From Stenotrophomonas sp. WZN-1 (lineage in GTDB: Bacteria; Pseudomonadota; Gammaproteobacteria; Xanthomonadales; Xanthomonadaceae): 64,000 nucleotides of DNA. This document shows positions 8,250 through 16,016 of the stretch, one piece after another. The number at the start of each line of letters is the position of its first letter. Within the stretch, counting starts at the first letter, position 1. The DNA is taken from NCBI RefSeq assembly GCF_002192255.1, contig NZ_CP021768.1:824001-888000 (forward strand). Reading direction: 5' to 3'. The notes under the pieces were generated by a model, which saw nothing but the letters and a program-made list of their open reading frames with translations, did no database searches and was not told the origin of the DNA. The translations under genes and the position numbers were made by a program.

Positions 8250-9668
8250 ATGCCTTCCCTCAAATACCCGCGCTGGGCGCTGACCCTGCTGGCCACCGCA
8301 CAGCTGATCATCGCCCTGGATGCCACCATCATTTTCGTCGCCCTGCATGACATGGGGCGCGCGCTGCAGATCAACGCGCAGCAGTTGCAGTGGGTGGTCA
8401 GTGCCTACACCGTGGCGTTCGGCGGCAGCCTGTTGCTGGGCGGCCGTGCCGCCGACCTGATCGGCCGCCGCCGCTTCTACCGGCTGGGCATGCTGCTGTT
8501 CGCGCTGGCGTCGCTGCTCGGCGCGCTGGCACCGAATGCCACCCTGCTGATCATCGCGCGCGCGGCGCAGGGTATCGGCGCCGCGTTGCTGTTCCCGGCC
8601 ACGCTGGCGCTGATCAACACGTTGTATGCGGAAGGCCCGGTGCGTAACCGCGCGCTGGCGATCTGGAGCATGGCCAGCGCGGTCGGCCTGGCGCTGGGCA
8701 CGCTGCTCGGTGGCGTGCTGACCCAGGCGTTCGGCTGGCCGGCGGTGCTGGCGGTGATCGTGCCCTTGGCCACGGCGTGTGCGGTCGCAGCCGGTGCATG
8801 GTTGCCGGCCGATGGCCCGCGCGTGCAGGGCCGTTCCTTCGATCTGGCCGGTTGCCTTACCGTCACCGCCGGCGGCAGCCTGCTGGTTACCACCCTGGTG
8901 CAGGGCCCGGAGTGGGGTTGGACTGCGCGGGCCACGCTCATCTGCCTGCTGCTTTCAGCCGTACTGTTGACGGTGTTCGTACAGATCGAAAAGCGCAGCC
9001 GTGACCCGCTGATGCAGTTCGCGCTGCTGCGCCTGCCCGGCCTGCGCGCGGCACTCGGCCTGACCTTCGCCTTCATGAGCAGCTATGGCGTGCAGTACTA
9101 CTTCCTGGCGCTCTACTTCCAGGATGGTTATGGCTGGAGCCCGCTGCAGGCCGGCATGGCCTTCCTGCTGCCGACAGTGGTGTGCACCTCCGGCATCCGC
9201 ATTGCCGAACGCATGCTGCGGCGCCGTTCGCCACGGCAGGTGCTGGCCTGGGGCTTCGCGGCCGGTGCCATCGGCATCACCGCGGTGGCGCTGGCGATGC
9301 CGCATGGCGCCAGCTACTGGCCGCTGCTGCCGGGCATCGTGGTGCTCAGCGTGGGCCAGGGCATGAGCTGGACGGCGATGTGGATCGTGGCCGGGCAGGG
9401 CGTGCCGGGGCCGCAACAGGGAGTGGCGTCCGGCATGGCCGCCACCGCACAACAGATCGGTGGCGCGTTGGGACTGGCGGTACTGGTGATGGTGGCCAAC
9501 GCCTCGCGCGGCACGCAGGTGGCAACCAGCCCTGATGCGCTGCAGGGCATGGTCAATGCGCAGTACGGCGCCGCGCTGTTCGCCACGTTCGGCGTGGTCA
9601 TCGCGCTGGGCCTGCACCCGGCGCCGGTAGACTCGGCAGCGACTGCCTGCCTGGGCAACGACGCATGA
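8250..9668 (+). CDS. DHA2-family MFS drug efflux transporter (EmrB/QacA type)
   Basis: A 472-residue inner-membrane protein with a predicted 14 transmembrane segments, exporting small molecules by proton antiport. Motif D1 of the DHA2 family is seen in TM1 ('ALDATIIFVAL'), motif A between TM2 and TM3 ('GGRAADLIGRRRFYRLG') and the antiporter motif C region in TM5 ('SAVGLALGTLLGGVL'). I start at the ATG reading MPSLKY; a longer non-ATG start at 8202 is less likely. Its stop overlaps the next start as ATGA. The divergent LysR gene probably regulates it. The substrate cannot be told from sequence. Confidence 0.9.
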   Translation: MPSLKYPRWALTLLATAQLIIALDATIIFVALHDMGRALQINAQQLQWVVSAYTVAFGGSLLLGGRAADLIGRRRFYRLGMLLFALASLLGALAPNATLLIIARAAQGIGAALLFPATLALINTLYAEGPVRNRALAIWSMASAVGLALGTLLGGVLTQAFGWPAVLAVIVPLATACAVAAGAWLPADGPRVQGRSFDLAGCLTVTAGGSLLVTTLVQGPEWGWTARATLICLLLSAVLLTVFVQIEKRSRDPLMQFALLRLPGLRAALGLTFAFMSSYGVQYYFLALYFQDGYGWSPLQAGMAFLLPTVVCTSGIRIAERMLRRRSPRQVLAWGFAAGAIGITAVALAMPHGASYWPLLPGIVVLSVGQGMSWTAMWIVAGQGVPGPQQGVASGMAATAQQIGGALGLAVLVMVANASRGTQVATSPDALQGMVNAQYGAALFATFGVVIALGLHPAPVDSAATACLGNDA

Positions 9669-10336
9669 TCGAGCTGCTGGACCTGCAACAGACCCTGCGT
9701 GCCTTCGCGGCCTGCAACGATGACGATGCGGTGTGTGCCTCCTTCGGTTGGGTGCACGCCACCGGGGGCGATCTGCTGCAGGCGCGTTTCTGGTTGCCGT
9801 CATCCAGTGATGAAGCGCTGGATGACGACGGCGAGCGGTCGGCCGCTTCGGCAGCGATGGGGCTGTTCCCGTATCTGGAACCGGCCACGTTTGCCGACGT
9901 GCTGGATGTGCAGAAGCGGCAACGCCCGCTGTCGTCGCTGCAGGACTACGCGCAGGCGCTGGCGTACTACGCCGAGTACGACGCGTTCCAGCAGGTCGAG
10001 GGTATCGACGAGGCCCTGGGCGAAGCGGGTGCTGAGGAACAAGCGGAGGCGGGCGAGGCAGGGGTGGGCGCAGGCATCTTCGCTTCCTTCGATCTGACGC
10101 TGAAGGCGTGCCCGGAGGGGCAGATCAAAGCCGCAGCGCAGCGCGTGGCGCGCCTGCTGGAGATTCCGGTGGGCGAGGCGCTGGCACGCTGCCGTGCGTT
10201 GCCGCTGGTGCTGGGTGAAGCCCTGGATCTTCGCCGTGCGCAGGCGATCAAGGATCAGTTCGAAGCGATCGGTGCGACCGTGCAGGTGCACGGGTTCAAG
10301 CCGTTCCCGTGGATGGATGCGCCCGTATTGCGGTAG
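9665..10336 (+). CDS. Unknown protein with an L7/L12 C-terminal-like region
   Basis: A 223-residue soluble protein that I cannot assign to a named family. Residues 1-115 form a globular part without recognised motifs, 116-137 an Ala/Glu/Gly-rich linker, and 141-209 resembles the C-terminal domain of ribosomal protein L7/L12: both show F-x-x-TLK, a long amphipathic helix, and a closing segment 'KDQFEAIGATVQV' against '[13 protein letters not shown]' of the rplL product in this window. The hinge-plus-CTD layout also recalls L7/L12. It overlaps the efflux gene by ATGA and is therefore translationally coupled to it. The TAG stop comes from the head of a REP element. Function unknown. Confidence 0.8.
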   Translation: MIELLDLQQTLRAFAACNDDDAVCASFGWVHATGGDLLQARFWLPSSSDEALDDDGERSAASAAMGLFPYLEPATFADVLDVQKRQRPLSSLQDYAQALAYYAEYDAFQQVEGIDEALGEAGAEEQAEAGEAGVGAGIFASFDLTLKACPEGQIKAAAQRVARLLEIPVGEALARCRALPLVLGEALDLRRAQAIKDQFEAIGATVQVHGFKPFPWMDAPVLR

Positions 10337-10438
10337 TGCCGGCCGCTGGCCGGCAACCCCAGGTCCGTTGGATCATTGCGGTTGCCGGCCAGCGGCCGGC
10401 ACTACCGATCCTGGGTAAATCCACGCCATGCGTGGATG
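10333..10438. repeat. REP (SMAG-like) pair plus a third unit
   Basis: Inverted pair 10333-10355 (GTAGTGCCGGCCGCTGGCCG...) and 10383-10405, followed by a GTAAATCCACGCC... unit at 10415-10438. The first unit overlaps the stop codon of the upstream gene. It lies between two convergent genes. Confidence 0.85.
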
Positions 10439-10441
10439 GGA

Positions 10442-11239
10442 TCATGCCAAGGCCAGCAACTGCGGCTGCAATGCGCTGAAGATCCGCGCCAGCCGCTCAG
10501 CCCATGCCTGCTGCCCGGCGGCATCGGCGATCAGGTCCTGGCGGATTTCCAGTTCCACATGCACCAGGCCGCGCCCTTCGCCATGCACCGGCACCGCGTA
10601 GTCGCTGGTACTGCTGACCGAATACGGTTCGTTGTCACCCACCACCAGGTCGCCTTCGTCGCGCAGTGCCTGCAGCAGTGCGTGCGCAAAGCGTGTGTCC
10701 TGGTGGTACAGCACGCCGGCATGCCACGGCCGCTGCATGCCGCTCATGACCGGGGTGAAGCTGTGCATCATCACCAGCAGGGTGGGGCGGCCGGCTTCAC
10801 GGCGTGCATCCAGTTCCGCGTCGATGCGTGCGTGGTACGGCGCGTGGATCGCATTGATGCGCTGCTGCCGCTGCGCCGCCGACAACCCGGCATTGCCCGG
10901 CACCACGGTGTGGTCGCTCACTCCCGGGATCAGTGTGGGCGAGGCCAGCGGGCGGTTGCAGTCGATCAGCAGCCGCGAGTAGGTCTGTTCGATCGCCCAG
11001 GCATCGAGCCGTTCGGCCAGTGCGCGGGTGGTGCCGGCAATGCCGATGTCCCAGCCGATGTGGCGGTCGAGTTCGGCCTGTGCCAGGCCAAGCCCGCCCA
11101 GTGCACGCGGCACCTGCTGGCCGGCGTGATCGGCCAGCAGCAGGTACGGCGAGGCGCCCTGCGGCCGGTGGAGGGTGTAGATCGCCGGGTCGTCGGCGCC
11201 CAGCAGCGCCGGCAGTGCGTGCAGGTCGGCGTCAGCCAC
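10442..11239 (-). CDS. N-formylglutamate amidohydrolase family protein
   Basis: A 265-residue protein of the FGase family (zinc-type deformylases, HutG-like). Family signs are 'LLADHAGQQVP', 'DRHIGWDIGIAGTTRALAERLDA', 'TYSRLLIDCNRP' and the late 'MMHSFTPVM'. Family enzymes hydrolyse N-formyl-L-glutamate or similar acyl amino acids. No other histidine-degradation gene is near, so the natural substrate may differ. It is the last gene of a four-gene operon; its ATG overlaps the end of the Nudix gene by 8 bases. Confidence 0.85.
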   Translation of the reverse strand: MADADLHALPALLGADDPAIYTLHRPQGASPYLLLADHAGQQVPRALGGLGLAQAELDRHIGWDIGIAGTTRALAERLDAWAIEQTYSRLLIDCNRPLASPTLIPGVSDHTVVPGNAGLSAAQRQQRINAIHAPYHARIDAELDARREAGRPTLLVMMHSFTPVMSGMQRPWHAGVLYHQDTRFAHALLQALRDEGDLVVGDNEPYSVSSTSDYAVPVHGEGRGLVHVELEIRQDLIADAAGQQAWAERLARIFSALQPQLLALA

Positions 11240-11786
11240 GCGGGCGCCCGTCCAGGTGGTGCTCGATCATCCACAGCCCGGCCCACAGCTTGGCATCCAG
11301 CTCGTAGCCTTCGCCCATCTTCTGCACCAGCCACGCCGCGGCCTCGCTGCGTGGAATCTCGTGCACGGTGATGTCCTCGCTGTCATCACCGCCACCTTCG
11401 CCGATCCGGCGCAGGCCGGTGGCGCGTACGAAGGCGATCTTCTCGCTGCTGGCGCCGGAAGACGTCGGGCCGATCATCAGCACTTCGGCATGGTCGGCGG
11501 TCCAGCCGGTTTCTTCTTCCAGCTCGCGCACGGCCGAGACTTCAATCGATTCGCCCGCATCGATGTCGCCGACCAGACCGGCCGGCATTTCGATGGTGGG
11601 GGCCTGCAGCGGTACACGGAACTGCTCGACGAACAGCACCTTGTCCTGCGGGGTGACGGCGATGATGATCGCGGCCAGGCCACCGGCATGGGTACGTTCG
11701 CTGTATTCCCAGGTGCCGCGCACCAGCATGCGCTGGTACTTGCCTTCATAGACGACGCGCGGGGCTTCGGTGTTGCGCTGGCTCAT
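11232..11786 (-). CDS. Nudix hydrolase, ADP-ribose pyrophosphatase type
   Basis: A 184-residue protein with a complete Nudix box G-x5-E-x7-RELEEETGW, seen in 'GDIDAGESIEV' and following. The glutamates bind the divalent metal that assists cleavage of nucleoside diphosphate-X compounds. The upstream 'GGLAAIIIAV' and 'FVEQFRVPLQAPTIEMPAG' match the NudF/ADP-ribose pyrophosphatase subgroup. The start ATG overlaps the stop of the exonuclease gene as ATGA. The gene sits in an operon with a nuclease and a nitroreductase, which is compatible with housecleaning of nucleotide-related metabolites, an inference. Confidence 0.9.
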   Translation of the reverse strand: MSQRNTEAPRVVYEGKYQRMLVRGTWEYSERTHAGGLAAIIIAVTPQDKVLFVEQFRVPLQAPTIEMPAGLVGDIDAGESIEVSAVRELEEETGWTADHAEVLMIGPTSSGASSEKIAFVRATGLRRIGEGGGDDSEDITVHEIPRSEAAAWLVQKMGEGYELDAKLWAGLWMIEHHLDGRPRG

Positions 11787-12733
11787 GCGGGCTCGCCGGA
11801 ATTGGAAAAGGATGGAGTGGGAAGAGGGTCGGCCACACCGGCGGCATCGAACAGCCGGCGGCGGGTCATCGGGCCGAAGCGCAGGGTCTGGCACAGGCCA
11901 CCGAGCAGCTCCGGGTCGGCCGCCTGGCGCAGCAGCCCGGGCTGGCTGCCCTCCAGCGGCGCGTCCAGCGCGATGGTGGTCAGCTGGCGCCAGAGCTGGG
12001 CGTGCTCGCGCTGTTCGCGCAGGCGCACTGCCATCTGCGCAGCGCCACGCAGGCGCAGGAACGGCACTTCGTCCAGCCGTTCGTACAGCGCATCCATGCT
12101 GCCGAAGTGGGCCAGCAGCACGGCGGCGGACTTGCTGCCAACACCACTGACACCGGGAATGTTGTCCACCGCATCGCCGCACAGCGCCAGGTAGTCGGCA
12201 ATCTGGTGCGCGTGCACGCCGTGCCGTGCCTTCACGCCGGCCACGTCCCAGCGCTGGTTGCGGGCGTAGTCCCACTGCTCGTCGTGGTCGAGCAGCAGCT
12301 GCGACAGGTCCTTGTCGGCGGAGATGATCACTCCGCGATGGCTGCCGCGGTGCACGTGCAGGGCGCTGCCGATCAGGTCGTCGGCCTCGTATTCGTGGTG
12401 GGCCAGGACGGCAAGGCCCAACGCCGCGCACAGGGCCTTGCAGTGCACGAACTGGCGCTTGAGCGCTTCCGGAGCCGGATCACGATTGGCCTTGTAGGCC
12501 GGATACAGCCGATGGCGGAAGCCGCTGTCGAGCGCTTCGTCAAAGGCGATGGCGATATGCAGCGGGCGCTCGCGCTCCAGCAGGTCCAGCAGGAAGCGGG
12601 CGAAGCCGTGCACCGCATTGGTCGGCCAGCCCTGGGCGTCCTGGAACTGGTCCGGCAGCGAGTGCCAGGCGCGGAACACGTAGATGCTGGCGTCGACCAG
12701 GTACAGCGACGGCGGCGGAGCCGGCAGGGTCAT
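11783..12733 (-). CDS. xni: 5'-3' exonuclease / flap endonuclease-like (Xni/ExoIX type)
   Basis: A 316-residue FEN-family nuclease resembling the isolated 5' nuclease domain of DNA polymerase I. Acidic metal-binding clusters are present: 'YLVDASIYVFRAW', 'HEYEADDLIGS', 'ISADKDLSQLL', and the helix-three-turn-helix 'CGDAVDNIPGVSGVGSKSA'. It is longer than E. coli Xni (251), with a C-terminal extension ending in a Pro/Ser-rich tail. Both borders are ATGA overlaps, with the nitroreductase upstream and the Nudix gene downstream. The gene symbol is by similarity; the exact activity is not shown here. Confidence 0.85.
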   Translation of the reverse strand: MTLPAPPPSLYLVDASIYVFRAWHSLPDQFQDAQGWPTNAVHGFARFLLDLLERERPLHIAIAFDEALDSGFRHRLYPAYKANRDPAPEALKRQFVHCKALCAALGLAVLAHHEYEADDLIGSALHVHRGSHRGVIISADKDLSQLLLDHDEQWDYARNQRWDVAGVKARHGVHAHQIADYLALCGDAVDNIPGVSGVGSKSAAVLLAHFGSMDALYERLDEVPFLRLRGAAQMAVRLREQREHAQLWRQLTTIALDAPLEGSQPGLLRQAADPELLGGLCQTLRFGPMTRRRLFDAAGVADPLPTPSFSNSGEPA

Positions 12734-13329
12734 GCCGGCGGCGTCCAGTCCCGCAGCAGGGCCGCCGGGTCGGGGCGCTCGCGCTCGGGCACGTCGGCCC
12801 TGGGCGTACCGATGTGGATGAAGCCGGCAATGCGTTCGCCGTCGACCAGGCCCAGATGGGCCTGCACGACCGGATCGAAGGCCATCCAGGCAGTCAGCCA
12901 CTGCGCGCCGAAGCCCAGCGCCTGCGCGGCCTGCAGCAGGGCGAAGCAGACGCAGCCGGCGGTCATCAGCTGTTCCTGTTCGGGCACCTTCGGGTCCGGA
13001 CGCGGGCTGGCGACCACCACGATCACCAGCGGGGCGTGGCTGAAACGCTGGCGGTCCTTTTCGAACACGGCCTCGCCGGCATGGGGGTCGCGCTGGCGGC
13101 TGCGTTCAGCCAGGAAGTCGCCCAGAGTGTGACGTGCATCGCCGGCGATTTTCAGGAAGCGGAACGGCACGCGCTTGCCATGGTCGGGCACGCGCACCGC
13201 CGAGGCCAGCATCCGCTGCAGGGTGGCCGGGTCCGGTCCGGGCTCGCCCAGTTGCCGCGAGGGCACCGAGCGGCGGGCATCCAGTGCAAGCAGGGCAGCG
13301 GGGTCGGGCATGGAGTCTGAACCGGTCAT
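12730..13329 (-). CDS. Nitroreductase family protein (YdjA-like)
   Basis: A 199-residue FMN-dependent nitroreductase-fold protein. The FMN-phosphate-binding start 'ARRSVPSRQ' and the segment 'VRVPDHGKRVPFRFLKI' are typical of the small YdjA subgroup; 'TAGCVCFALLQAAQALGFGAQWLT' forms the conserved helix before the second flavin-binding loop. First gene of the four-gene operon. The start is uncertain: MTGSDS (13329) is used, MPDPAA (13311) is possible; a TATAAT sits only 12 bases before the first, so the message would be almost leaderless. Confidence 0.85.
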   Translation of the reverse strand: MTGSDSMPDPAALLALDARRSVPSRQLGEPGPDPATLQRMLASAVRVPDHGKRVPFRFLKIAGDARHTLGDFLAERSRQRDPHAGEAVFEKDRQRFSHAPLVIVVVASPRPDPKVPEQEQLMTAGCVCFALLQAAQALGFGAQWLTAWMAFDPVVQAHLGLVDGERIAGFIHIGTPRADVPERERPDPAALLRDWTPPA

Positions 13330-13341
13330 CACGGGTGTTTG

Positions 13342-13347
13342 ATTATA
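13342..13347 (-). promoter_or_regulatory. -10 element (TATAAT) for the nitroreductase operon
   Basis: A perfect TATAAT on the minus strand 12 bases before the chosen ATG; no clear -35 at 16-18 bases. The remaining gap to the DUF1631 gene (13350-13642) has no recognised element except a possible small ORF. Confidence 0.4.
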
Positions 13348-13502
13348 GTCGGGGTGGTCAATGACGCCGTCTGTGTCGCGTCCGGCCCCTGAATACCAAA
13401 CTGTGATGAACATCATGCCACTGGCGGGAAACGGACAGCCGCTTCCCCTCGCCTCGTGGGCCTTGCACGGCTTACGATATCTGTCTTGCCGGGCCGCCGG
13501 TC

Positions 13503-13646
13503 ATGAGGTTTGAAGTGAGGACTGTTTCACTGTCCGCGACGGGCTGGCCGGCCTACCATGGACGTTCCGGTACATGGGGTGTGCCGGTCGTCGCGATGTC
13601 CATGCTGTCTGTCGTACCAGAGAAGGTGGGGAGCCTTCCCGAATGA
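13503..13646 (+). CDS. Possible 47-residue upstream ORF, overlapping DUF1631 gene start
   Basis: An ATG-started frame of 47 codons (MRFEVRTVSL...) whose TGA stop overlaps the ATG of the DUF1631 gene as ATGA, the layout used for translational coupling. No ribosome-binding site or known homology is evident and the composition is ordinary, so it may be chance. Given as low confidence only. Confidence 0.2.
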   Translation: MRFEVRTVSLSATGWPAYHGRSGTWGVPVVAMSMLSVVPEKVGSLPE

Positions 13647-15964
13647 TGAGCGTGCCCACACCGATGGGATCGCCGGGTCGTGACCCGGCCCAGCTCCAGC
13701 TTGCCCGGGACATGGTCCTGCCGGCGCTGTGCCAGGCCTTCGGGGCCGCACTGGCGCGTTTCGACGATGCCCTGTTCGACCGCGCCGGCAATGCCGGCTC
13801 GTCGCAGCTGCTGTTCCTGGACGCGATGCGCGAACTGCGCCGCCGCCGTGAGGACATCGCTGCGGCTTTTGCCGGCCACCTGCAGCAGGCCTGGGCCGCG
13901 TTGGCGGCCGGTGAGCCGCTGTCGGCCGAGGCAACGCTGTCCGGGCCGGCCGAGGATGGCCTGAGCCTGCTGGCCGAACACGTACTGGAATCGCGGTTGG
14001 CGGTGCGCAATTTCGCCACCGTGCTGCTGCGCGACTTCAAGCCGGTGCTGGCGCGGCTGGACCGTCGCCTGGGCCGGCTGATCGGCGGCGCGGAACTGGA
14101 CGCCGACCACAATCCGATCAGCCCCGAACATCTGGGCGTGGCCATTCACGAGGCCTTTGCCGGCTGCGAACTGGCCCCGGAAGTACATCTGGTGCTGATC
14201 AAGCTGTGCGAGCGCGACCTGCGCGCACCGGTCGGCCGCATCTACGAGAAGCTGGACGAGCAGTTGGCCGCGGCCGGGGTGATGTCGCAGATGGGGGCGC
14301 CGCAGCGCCCGCTGTCGGCGGCGCCGGACCCGCGCATGGCCGGGGTGCTGGATGATCTGGTCGAACAGCGCCAGGGCGCAGGCCTTGATTCCGGATTCAG
14401 CGATGACGAGCAGGCCGCACCGGCCTGGGCGCAGCGCTTTGCCGCGCGCTGGTCCGAGCGCCGCGGCCACATGCAGCAGCACCTGGGTGGCGAGGAAGGT
14501 GGCGCCGGCGAGGCCTACGCGGGCCAGCAGGGCATGCTGCTGGAAGCGTTGCACGAACTGCTGCAGCAGACCCGTCACGTGCGTGAGGACGCAACGTCGG
14601 CCGCGCAGGTGGCGATCGGCCAGCAGCGTCCGCTCAGCCAGCGCGAAATGATGTCGGTGCTGTCGCTGCTGCAGGCCACGCCCAGTGCGACGCTGCGTGC
14701 CGCCATCGGCGAGGACGGCGAATCGCTGGCGCAGCGGCTGAAGAGCGAAGTGCTGTCCAGCGCCACCCAGCTTGGCGTGGATCCTGGCCAGACCCGCCTG
14801 GATCCGCAGGACGAGGATGCGATCGACCTGGTCGGCATGCTGTTCGACGTGATGCTGGATGAACGTGAACTGGAAGGCCGCTCGCGCGAACTGATCGGCC
14901 GCCTGGTGGTGCCTTTCGTCAAGGTGGCCATGCTCGACCGCCGCATGTTCGTGCAGAAGACCCATCCGGCGCGCAAGCTGCTCAACTCGCTGGCCGAGGC
15001 CTGCGAGGGCAACACCGGCGAGAGCCAGGCCGAGCGCATGCTGATGGCCAAGGTCGAGGAGATCATCGAGCGCCTGGTGGCCGAGTTCAATGAGAACCTG
15101 GCGATCTTCCTGACCCTGGAAGAAGAATTCCGCGAGTTCCTGGTGCAGCATCGCCGCCGGGTGGAAATCGCCGAGCGACGTGCCGCGGAAACGCAGCGCG
15201 GGCAGGAAAAGCTGGAAATGGCCCGCAGCCGGGCCAGTACGGAACTGGACCGCCGCATCGGCGATGCCACCCTGCCGCCTGCCATTGCCGAGTTCCTGCG
15301 CCAGCCCTGGCAGCACCACCTGACCCTGGCGCTGCTGCGCGAGGGCGAAGAGGGCGCGTCGGTGGCCGAGGCATTGAGCCTTGGCGATGGCCTGCTGGAG
15401 GAAGTGGCCGAGGCCCGTCGCCAGATCGTCGGCAAGCCGTGGCTGCAGGCCTGGCAGCCGGTGCTGGCCAAGGTGTTTGCCAGCGTCGGCGTGCACGGCG
15501 ATGCGGCTACCGGGGCGATCGACGCCCTGCATGACACGTTGCAGGGCATCGCCGAGTCGCGGCCGGAACTGCAGCGCGCGCTGCCCGAGTTGCCGCAGGT
15601 CGCGCTGCCGGCGCCGCCGGTGGCTGAATCGCCAGCGGTGGAACTGGGTGGCCAGATCGACGCCGACGATTTCGACAACGCCGATGCCGACCGCTTCCGA
15701 CGCATGGAAATCGGCAACTGGCTGGACTTCGTCGACAAGGACGGCAAGGTACAGGCGGGCAAGCTGTCCTGGGTCAGCCCGATTTCCTCGCGCCTGCTGT
15801 TCGTCAACCGTCGCGGCGTGCGCTTCTGCGTGGCCTCGCCGGAAGAGCTGGCGGTGATGGTGCGGCTGGGTCGCCTGCGTGCCCACGTTGACGATGGCGC
15901 CTTCGACAGCGCCATGCAGGGCGTGATCGATCGCCTCGACCCGGGCAGCGCCACCCTGCACTGA
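13643..15964 (+). CDS. DUF1631 family protein
   Basis: A 773-residue cytosolic protein of the DUF1631 family, found in Xanthomonadaceae and pseudomonads; no biochemical role is established. It is largely alpha-helical with several Arg/Glu-rich helices (for example 'REFLVQHRRRVEIAERRAAE' near the middle). The C-terminal part ('EIGNWLDFVDKDGKVQAG' and 'WVSPISSRLLFVNRRGVRF') has beta-strand spacing like a PilZ or Tudor-like barrel, so nucleotide binding such as c-di-GMP could be tested, but I do not see the full RxxxR...DxSxxG signature. Start at MMSVPT after a GGTGGGGAG stretch; the next codon is also ATG. Confidence 0.85.
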   Translation: MMSVPTPMGSPGRDPAQLQLARDMVLPALCQAFGAALARFDDALFDRAGNAGSSQLLFLDAMRELRRRREDIAAAFAGHLQQAWAALAAGEPLSAEATLSGPAEDGLSLLAEHVLESRLAVRNFATVLLRDFKPVLARLDRRLGRLIGGAELDADHNPISPEHLGVAIHEAFAGCELAPEVHLVLIKLCERDLRAPVGRIYEKLDEQLAAAGVMSQMGAPQRPLSAAPDPRMAGVLDDLVEQRQGAGLDSGFSDDEQAAPAWAQRFAARWSERRGHMQQHLGGEEGGAGEAYAGQQGMLLEALHELLQQTRHVREDATSAAQVAIGQQRPLSQREMMSVLSLLQATPSATLRAAIGEDGESLAQRLKSEVLSSATQLGVDPGQTRLDPQDEDAIDLVGMLFDVMLDERELEGRSRELIGRLVVPFVKVAMLDRRMFVQKTHPARKLLNSLAEACEGNTGESQAERMLMAKVEEIIERLVAEFNENLAIFLTLEEEFREFLVQHRRRVEIAERRAAETQRGQEKLEMARSRASTELDRRIGDATLPPAIAEFLRQPWQHHLTLALLREGEEGASVAEALSLGDGLLEEVAEARRQIVGKPWLQAWQPVLAKVFASVGVHGDAATGAIDALHDTLQGIAESRPELQRALPELPQVALPAPPVAESPAVELGGQIDADDFDNADADRFRRMEIGNWLDFVDKDGKVQAGKLSWVSPISSRLLFVNRRGVRFCVASPEELAVMVRLGRLRAHVDDGAFDSAMQGVIDRLDPGSATLH

Positions 15965-16016
15965 GTGCTGGCCGCCTGCTAGGATCGGGAAAACTCACCG
16001 ATCAGCGGGGACCTGC

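Noticed and set aside
13553..15961. An 802-codon open frame opposite the DUF1631 gene
   Set aside because: His/Gln/Arg-rich sequence with no motif, exactly antisense to a recognisable family member.
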